Translations under genes and position numbers: made by a program
The notes under the pieces: generated by a model
Told to the model about the DNA's origin: nothing
What the model saw: only the letters and a program-made list of their open reading frames with translations
The model's database searches: none
NCBI RefSeq assembly: GCF_001550065.1
Contig: NZ_LRUB01000007.1
Coordinates: 83,587 to 147,586, forward strand
Source of the DNA: Kordiimonas lipolytica
GTDB taxonomy: Bacteria; Pseudomonadota; Alphaproteobacteria; Sphingomonadales; Kordiimonadaceae
Length of the DNA stretch: 64,000 nucleotides
Direction of reading: 5' to 3'
Part shown: piece by piece, positions 26,015-35,695 of the stretch
How positions within the stretch are numbered: position 1 is the first letter of the stretch
How the letters are laid out: every line of letters starts with the position of its first letter

Positions 26015-27552
26015 TGGCGGCAGAGGTACGCAAAAACCTTGCTGTTCTTGGGGCAGGACTGCTCCTTCTGGTTGTTGCCTGGTTTGACACCCTTCGCCAT
26101 CTGGCTACATTGGTCTGGACGGTTGATATTTTCAGTCACGGCATCTGGGTGCCTCTTGTCAGTCTGTGGCTGATCTGGCGGGAACGAAGCAGACTGGACA
26201 AAGTGCCCGTAAGCTTCTGGTGGCCGGGTGCCGTAGGGCTGATGTTTGTTGCTAGCCTTTGGCTGCTGGGCGGAGCCGCGGAAGCAAAGATAGTGCAGCA
26301 TTTAGCTTTCGTCGGAGCTATTCAGTTTCTTGTGCTTGCAACATTGGGGCCGCAACTCTACCGGGGCATCCTTTTCCCAATGCTGTTTTTGTTTGCCATA
26401 GTTCCATTTGGCAGTGCACTGGTGGCGCCGCTGCAGGTATTTACGGCAAAGATTGTTATCTGGGCCTTAAAGCTTACAGGGATAGGGCATCAGGCTGATG
26501 GCGTATTGATCCAGCTGTCGTCCGGTATCTTTGAGGTTGCAGCGGCCTGCGCAGGCGTGAAGTTTCTGTTTTCAAGCCTTATCACTGGCATTTTATTGTG
26601 TCGGTTGGCATTCAAAAGTTGGCGACGGCGTGTCCTGATGCTGGTGGCGTCCATTATCGTGCCCATTATTGCCAATGCTGTGAGGGTTTATGGCACCTTG
26701 CTGATCGCCGAGGCTACGGACAGTTCTTTTGCCAAGGATGTTGATCATATCGTCTATGGCTGGGGGTTCCTGAGCGCGGTACTGATTATTCTGATCGCGG
26801 CAGCTTACCGGTTTTCCGATTTGAATGATGAGATTGAAAGAGCGGACACGCGGATCGAGGCGCGGGGTGAGAGCGAACAGTCAGAACTGTTCGGGCTGAT
26901 TGCCGTTGTACTGAGCCTGCTCGCAGTACTGTCGTCCGGACTTTGGCTGCCTGCCGGAGGACAGGCTAAACTTTCCTGCTTGCCGGATATGCAGGTTGTT
27001 AGCTGCGAAGACTGCGGCGTCCGACAATTGGCTGTGGGTCATCAGCCGAATTGGATTGACATACCGAAAGCTGATGTCTCATCGCCTTGGCTGTACCGGC
27101 TGGAGGCTGACACGGTATTTGGTGTCTCGGCGTTTTTTTTGCCTGACAGGGCTGGGCACCGGCTGGCATCGCCGGTGGCTGTAACCTTCGAAAAGGGCTG
27201 GAGCCTCTTTTACGGACAGGGCCTTAGCAGCCAGGCAATTGGTCGTGCTGTTTTTGAGGAAACGGCTCTGTATGGCGATGGTCGAAAACGTCTTGTCTGG
27301 CGCACTTATTATGTTGGTGGCCGTTTTTATGGCTCGGCCCTCAAGGCGAAATTAGCTCTTGCTTTACAGCGGTTGCAGGGGAGGCCTGTGATAGGGCAAA
27401 TGCTTGTAGCCGCGACAGAATTCCCATCGACACCAGAGCATGCGAGGGCTATCCTATCCAAGTTTTTCAGCACTTTGACGCCCGAACGCTTCCTGTTCAG
27501 CGTTGATCCGACTGGTCGGGAAAAGACTTTATGTGTGGCATCACCGGAATAA
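26014..27552 (+). CDS. xrtA: Exosortase A, fused to an EpsI-like domain
   Basis: A 512-residue membrane transpeptidase-like protease that recognises PEP-CTERM signals. About eight hydrophobic segments fill residues 1-300. The catalytic triad is visible: cysteine in AAACAGVKFLFSSL, arginine in IANAVRVYG and histidine in DHIVYGWGF. After residue 320 comes an EpsI-like periplasmic domain, the usual C-terminal part of XrtA in these loci. ATG 26014 is chosen because it overlaps the upstream stop (TGATG) and gives the standard hydrophobic beginning; the longer reading frame from 25882 would be out of place. Its substrate candidate in this window is the protein at 6277-8724. Confidence 0.95.
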   Translation: MAAEVRKNLAVLGAGLLLLVVAWFDTLRHLATLVWTVDIFSHGIWVPLVSLWLIWRERSRLDKVPVSFWWPGAVGLMFVASLWLLGGAAEAKIVQHLAFVGAIQFLVLATLGPQLYRGILFPMLFLFAIVPFGSALVAPLQVFTAKIVIWALKLTGIGHQADGVLIQLSSGIFEVAAACAGVKFLFSSLITGILLCRLAFKSWRRRVLMLVASIIVPIIANAVRVYGTLLIAEATDSSFAKDVDHIVYGWGFLSAVLIILIAAAYRFSDLNDEIERADTRIEARGESEQSELFGLIAVVLSLLAVLSSGLWLPAGGQAKLSCLPDMQVVSCEDCGVRQLAVGHQPNWIDIPKADVSSPWLYRLEADTVFGVSAFFLPDRAGHRLASPVAVTFEKGWSLFYGQGLSSQAIGRAVFEETALYGDGRKRLVWRTYYVGGRFYGSALKAKLALALQRLQGRPVIGQMLVAATEFPSTPEHARAILSKFFSTLTPERFLFSVDPTGREKTLCVASPE

Positions 27553-29423
27553 TCACGACGGCTCAGACCCGCATCGACCAGGCAGGGGTTCGCCGAATGA
27601 CGGAGAGCATCCTTCACAGGGGCCCCGATGACAATGGCTATTTTTGGGGCAATCAGGTTGCTTTTGGCCATTGCAGGCTTTCGATCATCGATGCTGCGGG
27701 CGGCCGTCAGCCCATGCTCAGCGCAGATGAGGGCGTGGTCCTGACCTACAATGGTGAAATCTATAACTTCCAGTTCCTGCGAAGGGAACTGGAGGGCTTG
27801 GGCCACAGCTTTAAGACAGAATGCGATACGGAAGTCTTGTTGGTTGCCTATCTGGAGTGGGGCGCTGACTGTGTTCACCGGCTTCGAGGCATGTTTGCCT
27901 TCGCCATTTGGGACAACCGCAAGGGTGAACTGTTCCTGGCGCGCGACCGCCTTGGCATCAAGCCGCTTTATTACGCTAGCCTGCCAGATGGTACCTTCCT
28001 GTTTGCCTCTGAACTGAAGGCGTTGTTGCAGTATCCGGGGCTGAACCGCCGACTGCGTCTGGATGCCCTAGAGGATTATCTGGCGCTTGGCTATGTGCCG
28101 GACCCCAAATCGATTCTGGTTGGTGTGGAAAAGCTTCCTCCCGCGCACTGCCTGAGGCTGTCCAAAAATACTGGGAAGTTTGAGCTTTATCGCTACTGGC
28201 AGCTGGATATGGTTACCCCACCGGTCGTTCATGAAGAGTCCGAAGAGCTGCTGGAACGCCTGGAAGAGGCCGTGAAGCTGCGGATGATCGCAGATGTACC
28301 TTTGGGCGCTTTCCTGTCTGGCGGTATCGATTCAAGCGTCGTTGTTGGCCTGATGAGCCGGAATAATGACAAGCCGGTTGAGACTTGCTCAGTAGGGTCG
28401 GATGTCCCGGAATTCGACGAAAGCGGATATGCCCAGATGGTGGCGGACCATTTTGGCGCCCACCACCGTATGCGATTGATATCAGCCCATGACGCGAGCC
28501 TGATCGATGTCATGGCTGATGTTTATGATGAGCCGTTTGCCGATATGTCTGCCCTACCGACCTACCGGGTCTGCGCCCTGGCGCGGGAAACCGTGAAGGT
28601 GGCGCTATCAGGGGACGGCGGAGATGAGCTTTTTGGCGGTTACAGGCGGTACCGTTTCCACATGCTGGAGGAACAGTTTCGCAGCGCAATTCCTCAAATG
28701 ATCAGAAGTGCCATATTTGGCCCTCTCTCCAGGGTTTACCCAAAGATGGACTGGGCACCGCAGTTTATGCGCGCCAAATCCACCTTGGAAGGACTGGCGC
28801 GTAATTCAGCACAGGCATACTTCCAGTCCGTTGCCAAAACACCGGACAGGGACCGGTCAAGGTTGCAGTCTGATCGGATGAAGAAGCAATTGAACGGGTA
28901 TCATCCCCAGGAACGCTTTGAGGAACTGGCGGATCAGATCAAGGGCGCGCATCCGCTCTCGGTTGTGCAATATATCGATATCAACACCTATTTGCCGGGC
29001 GATATCCTGACCAAGGTAGACAGGGCAAGCATGGCGCATTCTCTTGAAGTGCGCGTGCCGCTTCTGGATCACAAGTTCTTTGAATGGGGCATGCGACTTG
29101 GGCCGGAAAGCAGGATTGTCGACGGTGAAGGAAAGGCGGCCTTCAAAAGGGCCGCCCGCGGCTTCATCCCGAACGAGATTATCGATCGCCCCAAAAAGGG
29201 GTTCAATATCCCAGCCGGTCAGTGGATGCGTGAAGAGCTGGCGCCAATGCTGGAGGGACTTTGTGAAAGCGAGGTGCTTCTGGATACCGGCCTGATATCG
29301 CGTTCCGGGCTCAGGGCAATGGTGGGTGAGCATCTGGCATCGAAGAGAGACCATCACGCTTCATTGTGGTGTATCCTGATGCTGGATCGCACTTTGGCCA
29401 AGCTGGATGCCAGCCCGGCCTGA
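27531..29423 (+). CDS. XrtA-system class II amidotransferase (asparagine synthase-like)
   Basis: A 630-residue AsnB-like protein. The N-terminal cysteine nucleophile is in MCGITGI, with the class II glutaminase motifs RGPDDNGYF and YNGEIYNF; the synthetase domain has the pyrophosphate loop LSGGIDSSVVVGLM and SGDGGDELFGGYRRY. PEP-CTERM loci regularly encode this subfamily, thought to amidate a sugar acid or similar group in the EPS rather than make free asparagine. It begins inside the end of xrtA (22-base overlap), and ends the EPS run; 12 bases later the convergent phoB gene ends. Confidence 0.93.
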   Translation: MCGITGIITTAQTRIDQAGVRRMTESILHRGPDDNGYFWGNQVAFGHCRLSIIDAAGGRQPMLSADEGVVLTYNGEIYNFQFLRRELEGLGHSFKTECDTEVLLVAYLEWGADCVHRLRGMFAFAIWDNRKGELFLARDRLGIKPLYYASLPDGTFLFASELKALLQYPGLNRRLRLDALEDYLALGYVPDPKSILVGVEKLPPAHCLRLSKNTGKFELYRYWQLDMVTPPVVHEESEELLERLEEAVKLRMIADVPLGAFLSGGIDSSVVVGLMSRNNDKPVETCSVGSDVPEFDESGYAQMVADHFGAHHRMRLISAHDASLIDVMADVYDEPFADMSALPTYRVCALARETVKVALSGDGGDELFGGYRRYRFHMLEEQFRSAIPQMIRSAIFGPLSRVYPKMDWAPQFMRAKSTLEGLARNSAQAYFQSVAKTPDRDRSRLQSDRMKKQLNGYHPQERFEELADQIKGAHPLSVVQYIDINTYLPGDILTKVDRASMAHSLEVRVPLLDHKFFEWGMRLGPESRIVDGEGKAAFKRAARGFIPNEIIDRPKKGFNIPAGQWMREELAPMLEGLCESEVLLDTGLISRSGLRAMVGEHLASKRDHHASLWCILMLDRTLAKLDASPA

Positions 29424-29435
29424 AACTGAAGCGCG

Positions 29436-30125
29436 TCAGTTATAGTTGTCGAGGGAATATCCCGCTGAGCGGACAGTGCGGATATAATCCGGGGCATCGT
29501 CCACATTGATGGCCTTGCGCAGGCGGCGGATATGAACATCAACCGTGCGTGGCTCAACATACACATCATGACCCCAGACGCTATCGAGCAGCTGTTCGCG
29601 ACTGAATACGCGGCGCGGATTTTCCATAAAGTGGCGCAATAGGCGATATTCGGTTGGGCCAAGCTGGATCGGCTTGCCGCCACGCGTTACGCGGTGAGAC
29701 ACGCTGTCGAGCTTGATATCCTCGAACGCCAACTCGTGGCCTGCCAGGGCAGGGCGAAGGCGTCGCAGCACAGCCTGGATACGGGCAATCAATTCCTTTG
29801 GCGAAAAAGGCTTGCAGATATAATCATCAGCGCCGGTCTCAAGACCACGGATACGGTCAGGTTCATCTGCCCGTGCCGTCAGCATGATAATTGGGATGTT
29901 CTGCGTTTCGGCATTACGGCGAAGCTGCCGGCAGATTTCCAGGCCGGAAAGGTTCGGCAGCATCCAGTCCAGTAGGATCAGGTCCGGTGCTTCTTCACTA
30001 GCGCGGTAAAGACCATCTTCACCATCAGCAACTGCATCAACTTTATAATCGGCGCGCTCGAGATTGTAGCGCACCAGTTCAGTGATGTTTTCGTCGTCTT
30101 CAATCAGTAGAATTCTTGTCTTCAC
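29436..30125 (-). CDS. phoB: Phosphate regulon response regulator PhoB
   Basis: A 229-residue OmpR-type response regulator. The receiver domain has the acidic pair in LLIEDDEN, the phosphorylated aspartate in LILLDWMLPN (about residue 54) and the conserved lysine in ICKPFSPKEL; the C-terminal winged helix ends YIRTVRSAGYSL. When phosphorylated by PhoR it activates genes with Pho boxes, including pstS. It is the last gene of the phosphate cluster and starts with GTG 30125, preceded by GGAGGG. Confidence 0.96.
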   Translation of the reverse strand: MKTRILLIEDDENITELVRYNLERADYKVDAVADGEDGLYRASEEAPDLILLDWMLPNLSGLEICRQLRRNAETQNIPIIMLTARADEPDRIRGLETGADDYICKPFSPKELIARIQAVLRRLRPALAGHELAFEDIKLDSVSHRVTRGGKPIQLGPTEYRLLRHFMENPRRVFSREQLLDSVWGHDVYVEPRTVDVHIRRLRKAINVDDAPDYIRTVRSAGYSLDNYN

Positions 30126-30153
30126 AGGAGTGCCCTCCGGATTGTCCTGTTTA

Positions 30154-30864
30154 CTATTCGTCTGTCACCAGCTCAGTGCTGGTCAGGTCATGCTTTGGGC
30201 GGCGCGCTTCTTCAAGCATGATGCCCTTGATGGTATAGAAAACCTGTTCTGCGACATTCGTTGCCTGATCACCGATCCTTTCAAGGTTTTTGGCGATCAT
30301 CAGGAAATGGGTCAGCACCCCGACCTTCTCAGGCGTTTCCATCATACGAGCGAGAATATAGCGATAAGCGGAATTGTGCAGGTTATCGAGTGCCTCGTCC
30401 CGCTCCCATACTTCCATCGCCAGGTCGGGATCTCGGTGCACATAGGCATCCATAACATCCTGGATCATCTTACGGGCATCCCGAGCCATCTGGTCCAATA
30501 CAGGCGGCAGGGCAACAGGGCCCATTTCGGAAATCGCAAGGGTCCGCTTGCTGATGTTTTTGGCATAGTCACCCATGCGCTCGATCAGACCAGTCATTTT
30601 CAGGCTGGATACCACTTCGCGGAGATCGTCAGCTACTGGTGCACGACGTGCGAAAACAACAATCGCGGCTTTTTCCGCTTCAATTTCCAAGCGGTCCAGC
30701 TGCTTGTCAGAATCGAGGATATGACGCGCTTTAGTAACATCGAACTCATTCAGACCTTCCATGGCGCCAACCAGTTGGTCTTCCGCCAACCCGCCCATGC
30801 GACTGACGATCGCACGCAGGTCTTTCAGTTCTTCGTCATAGGCTTTGACAGTATGTTCCGTCAT
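30154..30864 (-). CDS. phoU: Phosphate signalling protein PhoU
   Basis: A 236-residue all-helical protein with two PhoU repeats, each with a metal-binding E/DxxxD-type motif (for example MGDYAKNIS and IGDQATNVAEQVFY). It links PstSCAB to PhoR and damps Pho signalling when phosphate is plentiful. It starts with ATG 30864, where AAGGAG overlaps the end of pstB, and is followed by phoB 28 bases later, the standard order. Confidence 0.96.
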   Translation of the reverse strand: MTEHTVKAYDEELKDLRAIVSRMGGLAEDQLVGAMEGLNEFDVTKARHILDSDKQLDRLEIEAEKAAIVVFARRAPVADDLREVVSSLKMTGLIERMGDYAKNISKRTLAISEMGPVALPPVLDQMARDARKMIQDVMDAYVHRDPDLAMEVWERDEALDNLHNSAYRYILARMMETPEKVGVLTHFLMIAKNLERIGDQATNVAEQVFYTIKGIMLEEARRPKHDLTSTELVTDE

Positions 30865-30875
30865 CTCAATACTCC

Positions 30876-31646
30876 TTAGCCAAAGCGGCCAGTGATATAG
30901 TCGCGCGTCCGTTCTTGCTTCGGCGACGTAAAGATTTCTGTCGTGTCCCCGATTTCAACCAGGTCGCCCATATGAAAGAAGGCTGTCTTCTGGGAAACTC
31001 GGGCGGCTTGCTGCATGCTATGGGTTACGATTGCGATAGCATAACGGCCCTTAAGTTCATCGATTAGGGCTTCAACTTTGGCCGTGGCGATCGGGTCCAG
31101 TGCCGAACAAGGCTCATCCATCAGGATTACTTCAGGGTTTACTGCAATCGCACGGGCGATACATAAGCGCTGTTGCTGACCACCGGAAAGGGCCGTGCCT
31201 GGGCTTTCCAGCCTGTCTTTGACTTCGTTCCAAAGACCGGCTTTCTCAAGCGCTGTAGAAACGATCTCATCCAAGTCTGTGCGAGATTGTGCCAGACCAT
31301 GAATACGCGGGCCGTAGGCTACGTTGTCATAGATAGACTTGGGGAACGGGTTCGGTTTCTGGAAAACCATACCCACCCGAGCGCGAAGCTGAACAACATC
31401 AATGCTGGGCGCGTATATGTTTTCACCGTCAAGCGTTATTTCACCCTCAACGCGGCAACTGGCGACCGTATCATTCATACGGTTCAGGCAGCGGAGGAAG
31501 GTGGACTTGCCGCAACCGGAAGGCCCGATCAGCGCTGTGACTTCATCCTGGTGGAGGTCCAGCGAAATTCCTTTGACAGCGTGGTTCGTGTCGTAAAATA
31601 CGTGCACGTCTTTCGCCATCATTTTTGCTTTGCGTGTTTCAGTCAT
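30876..31646 (-). CDS. pstB: Phosphate ABC transporter ATP-binding protein PstB
   Basis: A 256-residue ABC ATPase. Walker A is [13 protein letters not shown], the signature is [14 protein letters not shown] and Walker B is [13 protein letters not shown]; the subfamily mark [10 protein letters not shown] is present. It energises phosphate import through PstC and PstA. Several in-frame ATGs are possible (31694, 31676, 31667, 31646); 31646 is chosen because GGA lies six bases upstream and the length is normal, but a start at 31676 directly behind the pstA stop is also plausible. Confidence 0.95.
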   Translation of the reverse strand: MTETRKAKMMAKDVHVFYDTNHAVKGISLDLHQDEVTALIGPSGCGKSTFLRCLNRMNDTVASCRVEGEITLDGENIYAPSIDVVQLRARVGMVFQKPNPFPKSIYDNVAYGPRIHGLAQSRTDLDEIVSTALEKAGLWNEVKDRLESPGTALSGGQQQRLCIARAIAVNPEVILMDEPCSALDPIATAKVEALIDELKGRYAIAIVTHSMQQAARVSQKTAFFHMGDLVEIGDTTEIFTSPKQERTRDYITGRFG

Positions 31647-31677
31647 GGTTTCCAACTCTGAGGCCATTTTATACATC

Positions 31678-32997
31678 TTACCAGTGCCGCTCAAATTTCT
31701 GGCGCAGCCAGATGGCTAGGCCGTTCATTGCAATGAGGAATGTTAGCAGCACCAAGATGGCTGCGGAGGTTTTTTCGACGAAGGCGCGCTCGGGGCTGTC
31801 TGCCCAGAGGAAAATCTGTACAGGAAGCGCCGTGGCCGCGTCAGTCACGCTGCCAGGGATGTCAACGATAAAGGCGACCATCCCGATCATCAGCAGAGGT
31901 GCAGTTTCACCGAGTGCCTGAGCCATGCCAATAATGGTGCCAGTCAGGATACCTGGCATCGCCAGCGGCACCACATGGTGGAACACCACCTGCATCGGCG
32001 AAGCGCCAAGGCCGCGAGCGGCATCCCGGATCGACGGCGGCACAGCCTTGATCGACGCGCGCGATGCGATAATGATCGTTGGTAGTGTCATCAGGGCCAG
32101 CGTCAGGCCACCAACCAGAGGTGCAGACCGTGGCAGGTGCATAACACCCAGGAATACAGCAAGGCCCAAAAGACCGAACACGATGGACGGGACCGCAGCA
32201 AGGTTGTTGATGTTCACCTCGATCAGGTCTGTCAGGCGGTTCTTTGGCGCAAATTCCTCAAGATAAATGGCCGCCAGCACTCCGATCGGAAAGGCGATCA
32301 AAAGGGTAACAAGAAGGGTCAGGGCTGAGCCTACCGTGGCGCCCCAGATGCCGGCCAACTCCGGGTCACGGGAATCGCCGCTTGTGAGGAATACTGTATG
32401 GAAGTTCAGTGAAACACGACCTTCCTCTTCCAGCTTCTGGTACCAGGCCAGTTCTTTATCCTTCACCTTGCGATTGGCTTCGGGTTCAGACGCATCAATC
32501 CGTCCCTTGCGAAGCTGATCGATGTCGTCGGACGCCAGAAGGGAAACTCGCTGGGTGGTGCCTACAAGGCTTGGGTCAGCAAGAACCATGTCCCTGATCT
32601 GGCCACGTGCACCTGTGCTGACCATCCGCAGAAGATCGCGGCGGTCGCGGCGGCTTTTTACGTCGGGGAAGTGATCCCGCAGGGATGCATCGATGATGCG
32701 CAGCATATTCGCACGGCGGACATTCTCTTCAAATTCGGCTTTTGAAAGCTCGCGCGGGTTTCCAAGGACACTCTCTTCAAACGGGATGTCCAGGTCGATA
32801 CTGGTTTGCACAAATCCATAGAGGCCATCGCCGGCAATCTTGCCGATCAGGGTCACCAGGAACATGGCGGCAAGGATCACGGCCGTGAAGCCGAGGCCGC
32901 GGAACCATTTTTCCTTGCGGTAGCGCCGCTTGATCCGGGCATTCATTTCTGGTGAATGCCAGTCGGTAGGTTTGATTTCTTTTGCGTTATCCGACAT
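31678..32997 (-). CDS. pstA: Phosphate ABC transporter permease PstA, with DUF3333 domain
   Basis: A 439-residue permease, about 150 residues longer than E. coli PstA. The extra part is a periplasmic DUF3333 domain between the first transmembrane segment ([17 protein letters not shown]) and the six-helix permease core (from about residue 215). The core has the ABC loop EAA-like segment [28 protein letters not shown]. This two-part PstA is common in alphaproteobacteria; the role of the extension is unknown. It sits between pstC and pstB with only a few bases of spacing. Confidence 0.95.
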   Translation of the reverse strand: MSDNAKEIKPTDWHSPEMNARIKRRYRKEKWFRGLGFTAVILAAMFLVTLIGKIAGDGLYGFVQTSIDLDIPFEESVLGNPRELSKAEFEENVRRANMLRIIDASLRDHFPDVKSRRDRRDLLRMVSTGARGQIRDMVLADPSLVGTTQRVSLLASDDIDQLRKGRIDASEPEANRKVKDKELAWYQKLEEEGRVSLNFHTVFLTSGDSRDPELAGIWGATVGSALTLLVTLLIAFPIGVLAAIYLEEFAPKNRLTDLIEVNINNLAAVPSIVFGLLGLAVFLGVMHLPRSAPLVGGLTLALMTLPTIIIASRASIKAVPPSIRDAARGLGASPMQVVFHHVVPLAMPGILTGTIIGMAQALGETAPLLMIGMVAFIVDIPGSVTDAATALPVQIFLWADSPERAFVEKTSAAILVLLTFLIAMNGLAIWLRQKFERHW

Positions 32998-33006
32998 GTG
33001 ACATCC

Positions 33007-34386
33007 TTAATCGTAAACTTCGCGATATTTTCTGACAATTTTCAGCGCGATGACGTTCAGAACCATGGTCGAAGCAAACAGGGCCAGGCCAAGAGCAAAG
33101 GCTGACAGGGTCTTGGCACTGTCAAATTCCTGGTCGCCTGTCAGGAGGGCCACGATCTGCACTGTTACCGTGGTTACCGCTTCGAACGGGTTGGCTGTCA
33201 GGTTCGGTTGCATACCGGCGGCCATAACCACAATCATGGTTTCACCAACCGCGCGGCTGACCGCAAGAAGGAAGGCGCCAACAATACCGGGCAGGGCTGC
33301 AGGCAACACCACCAGCTTGATGGTCTCAGATGGCGTCGCGCCAAGTGCCAAGGATCCGTCTTTTAGAGATTTGGGCACAGCTGTGATGGCGTCATCAGAA
33401 AGGGAGGAGACAAACGGAATGATCATGATACCCATGACAATACCGGCCGCCAGTGCGCTTTCGCTTGCAATGTCCAGCCCAAGCGTTATGCCGACATCTC
33501 GAAACAGTGGGGCAACTGTCAGGGCAGCGAAAAAGCCGTACACGACGGTGGGAACCCCTGCCAGGACTTCAAGCACGGGTTTGGCAACCTTGCGCATGCG
33601 CGTGCTGGCATATTGTGTCAGGTAAATGGCAGCCAGAAGGCCAATCGGCCCGGCAACCAGCATGGCAATAAAGCTGATCAGCATGGTGCCGGCAAAAAGC
33701 GGTACCGCTCCAAATGCTCCAGCGGATGCCACTTGGTCTGCCCGAAGCGCTGTCTGTGGGCTCCAGTGCAGGCCGAAGACAAACTCGGTGACCGGCACTT
33801 CCCGGAAGAAGCGCAGGCTTTCAAACAAAAGAGACGCGACAATGCCGAGCGTTGTGACAATGGCGATGACGGAACTCAGAGCCAGCGTAATCAACATGAC
33901 ACGTTCAAACTTGTTCCTGGCCCGGAAATCCGGTTGGGTCCGATTGCTTGCCATATACAAGCCCACAAGGCCCATTGCGATCGACAGGACGAAAGCTGCC
34001 CAAATGCCCTTGACATAGATGGCCTGGAATTTCGCGGCCGCTGCCAGAATATCAGGGTCTGTTTCCGGGGAATTTGGGTTTTCAACTGCCAACCGAATGC
34101 GGTTGAGCACCAGCGTTGCCTGATCGCCATTCTGTTCGAAGACGCGGTCAGGCAGACCAGAGAGAATCAGCCCCTCAATGATGCTGTTTCCGAAAACAAC
34201 CCACATGCCAAAGGCAAAGAGGCCAGGCAGCAAAACACAGATTGCAGCGAAATAACCATAATGCCGTGGCAGGGAGTGAAGCTTGGCGGGGTCGCCGCCA
34301 GCGCCGGCAAGGGCCTTCTGGCGCACCATGGCAAATGAAACCAGGGCCAGCATAACCAGGAAAAGAAAGATTGCGGAGCTCGTCAT
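33007..34386 (-). CDS. pstC: Phosphate ABC transporter permease PstC
   Basis: A 459-residue permease, also longer than the enteric form, with two early transmembrane segments, a periplasmic stretch, and the permease core containing SLKDGSLALGATPSETIKLVVLPAALPG. It pairs with PstA to form the phosphate channel. It begins about 40 bases beyond a rho-independent terminator that separates it from pstS, so it is likely to be expressed at a lower level than the binding protein. Confidence 0.95.
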   Translation of the reverse strand: MTSSAIFLFLVMLALVSFAMVRQKALAGAGGDPAKLHSLPRHYGYFAAICVLLPGLFAFGMWVVFGNSIIEGLILSGLPDRVFEQNGDQATLVLNRIRLAVENPNSPETDPDILAAAAKFQAIYVKGIWAAFVLSIAMGLVGLYMASNRTQPDFRARNKFERVMLITLALSSVIAIVTTLGIVASLLFESLRFFREVPVTEFVFGLHWSPQTALRADQVASAGAFGAVPLFAGTMLISFIAMLVAGPIGLLAAIYLTQYASTRMRKVAKPVLEVLAGVPTVVYGFFAALTVAPLFRDVGITLGLDIASESALAAGIVMGIMIIPFVSSLSDDAITAVPKSLKDGSLALGATPSETIKLVVLPAALPGIVGAFLLAVSRAVGETMIVVMAAGMQPNLTANPFEAVTTVTVQIVALLTGDQEFDSAKTLSAFALGLALFASTMVLNVIALKIVRKYREVYD

Positions 34387-34427
34387 TTTAGGGCGGCCTT
34401 ACGCAGGTTTGTCGAACGTGTCGAGAT

Positions 34428-34470
34428 TTAAAAAAAGGGGCAACAGCTAAGTGTCGCTTGTTGCCCCTTC
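34428..34470 (-). terminator. Terminator between pstS and pstC
   Basis: On the minus strand GGGGCAACA (34467-34459) pairs with TGTTGCCCC (34445-34437), followed by a run of seven T. It ends the pstS transcript and probably lets only part of transcription reach pstCAB, a usual way to make more binding protein than permease. Confidence 0.85.
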
Positions 34471-34490
34471 TACACAGTATTTTGCACTAG

Positions 34491-35567
34491 TTAGTCAAGC
34501 ACAAGATTGGTCAGGGCACTTGCGGCTTGTTCATATTTCGCGCGGTCTTCTTCAGGCAGTGGGATCAGTCCCCGATCTGCCAGATAGCCGAAGTCGCCTG
34601 CGGCTTTGTCACTGGTGAATTCCGCCAGATACTCACGGATGCCTGGAACAACGTCCACATGTGCTTTCTTAACATAGAAATAGAGCGAACGGGAGATCGG
34701 GTAAGCGCCATCTGCAATTGCCTCAAATGTTGGCTCCTGGTAAGGAGCGTCAGCTTTCGTGGCTACAGGGAAGGCCTGGATTACGTCGCCGTTCTGGTCA
34801 AGGAAGCTGAAGCCGAAGATACCAACAGCATCGTTGTTGGTTTGCAGTTTCTGAACGATCAGGTTGTCATTCTCGCCAGCTTCGATGTAAGCGCCGTCCT
34901 CACGAACACCACGGCAAAGCGCCTTATAGAGGTTCTTGTCCTCTTTTTTCAGGGCTTTCATGGCCGGGAAGGTCTTGCAACCACCCTCGATCGCCAGTTC
35001 GTTGAAGGCGTCGCGCGTACCAGAGGTTGGAGGAGGGCCCAGAACCACAATCGGTTTGTTCGGCAGGTCTGGGTTCACTTCGTGCCAATTCTTGTATGGG
35101 TTCGCAACCATGTTACCTGCGCCGCCTTCAGTGCCTTCTGCAGGGACTTGGGCTGCAAGAGCAAGATAAAGGTCGCGCAGGCTGAGTTCCATCGGAGCCG
35201 CCTCTTTGGAGGCAGCAAGCACGATGCCGTCAAAACCGATCTTAACTTCGACGATGTCGGTCACGCCGTTTTTTGCGCAAAGCTCAACTTCGCTTGCCTT
35301 GATCCGGCGCGATGCGTTGGTGATGTCAGGGTGGTTGGTACCAACACCAGAGCAGAACAGTTTAAGACCACCACCGGAACCGGTTGATTCGACGATTGGT
35401 GTCTTGAAGTTTGTGGAACGACCGAACTCTTCAGCGACAGCAGTCGCGAATGGGAAGACGGTCGAGGAACCGACAATCCGGATTTGATCCCGGGACTGTG
35501 CTTCCGCGCTTGTGGTGCTGAAAGTGGCAGCGGTAATCAAAGCGGCTGCAACAGCGAATTTTTTCAT
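34491..35567 (-). CDS. pstS: Periplasmic phosphate-binding protein PstS
   Basis: A 358-residue binding protein with signal peptide MKKFAVAAALITAATFSTTS (cut near SAEAQ). Phosphate-binding loops are recognisable: IVGSSTVFPFA, ESTGSGGG and GPPPTSGTRDAFNE. It captures phosphate for PstCAB. ATG 35567 is used rather than the upstream in-frame start at 35612 because it has GGAGAG before it and gives a normal signal peptide. A Pho-box-like sequence lies 109-126 bases upstream, and a terminator directly downstream. Confidence 0.95.
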   Translation of the reverse strand: MKKFAVAAALITAATFSTTSAEAQSRDQIRIVGSSTVFPFATAVAEEFGRSTNFKTPIVESTGSGGGLKLFCSGVGTNHPDITNASRRIKASEVELCAKNGVTDIVEVKIGFDGIVLAASKEAAPMELSLRDLYLALAAQVPAEGTEGGAGNMVANPYKNWHEVNPDLPNKPIVVLGPPPTSGTRDAFNELAIEGGCKTFPAMKALKKEDKNLYKALCRGVREDGAYIEAGENDNLIVQKLQTNNDAVGIFGFSFLDQNGDVIQAFPVATKADAPYQEPTFEAIADGAYPISRSLYFYVKKAHVDVVPGIREYLAEFTSDKAAGDFGYLADRGLIPLPEEDRAKYEQAASALTNLVLD

Positions 35568-35661
35568 GGTAGCTCTCCATGCCACAAAAACAGGTGGCGA
35601 AATTTCTATCAAGCAAGGGATTATTGTTACTTTATATATGGTTTCCCCTGGCTCCGCGACA

Positions 35662-35693
35662 GTTACAGCCTAAATGTTACAATTGCGTGACGG
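35662..35693 (-). promoter_or_regulatory. Pho-box-like direct repeats upstream of pstS
   Basis: Read on the minus strand, CCGTCAC, four bases, TTGTAAC (35693-35676) matches the Pho-box layout of 7-base repeats at an 11-base period. A third copy, CTGTAAC, is at 35668-35662. The site lies in the phoR-pstS gap next to the phoR stop, where PhoB would act on pstS. Confidence 0.6.
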
Positions 35694-35695
35694 TC

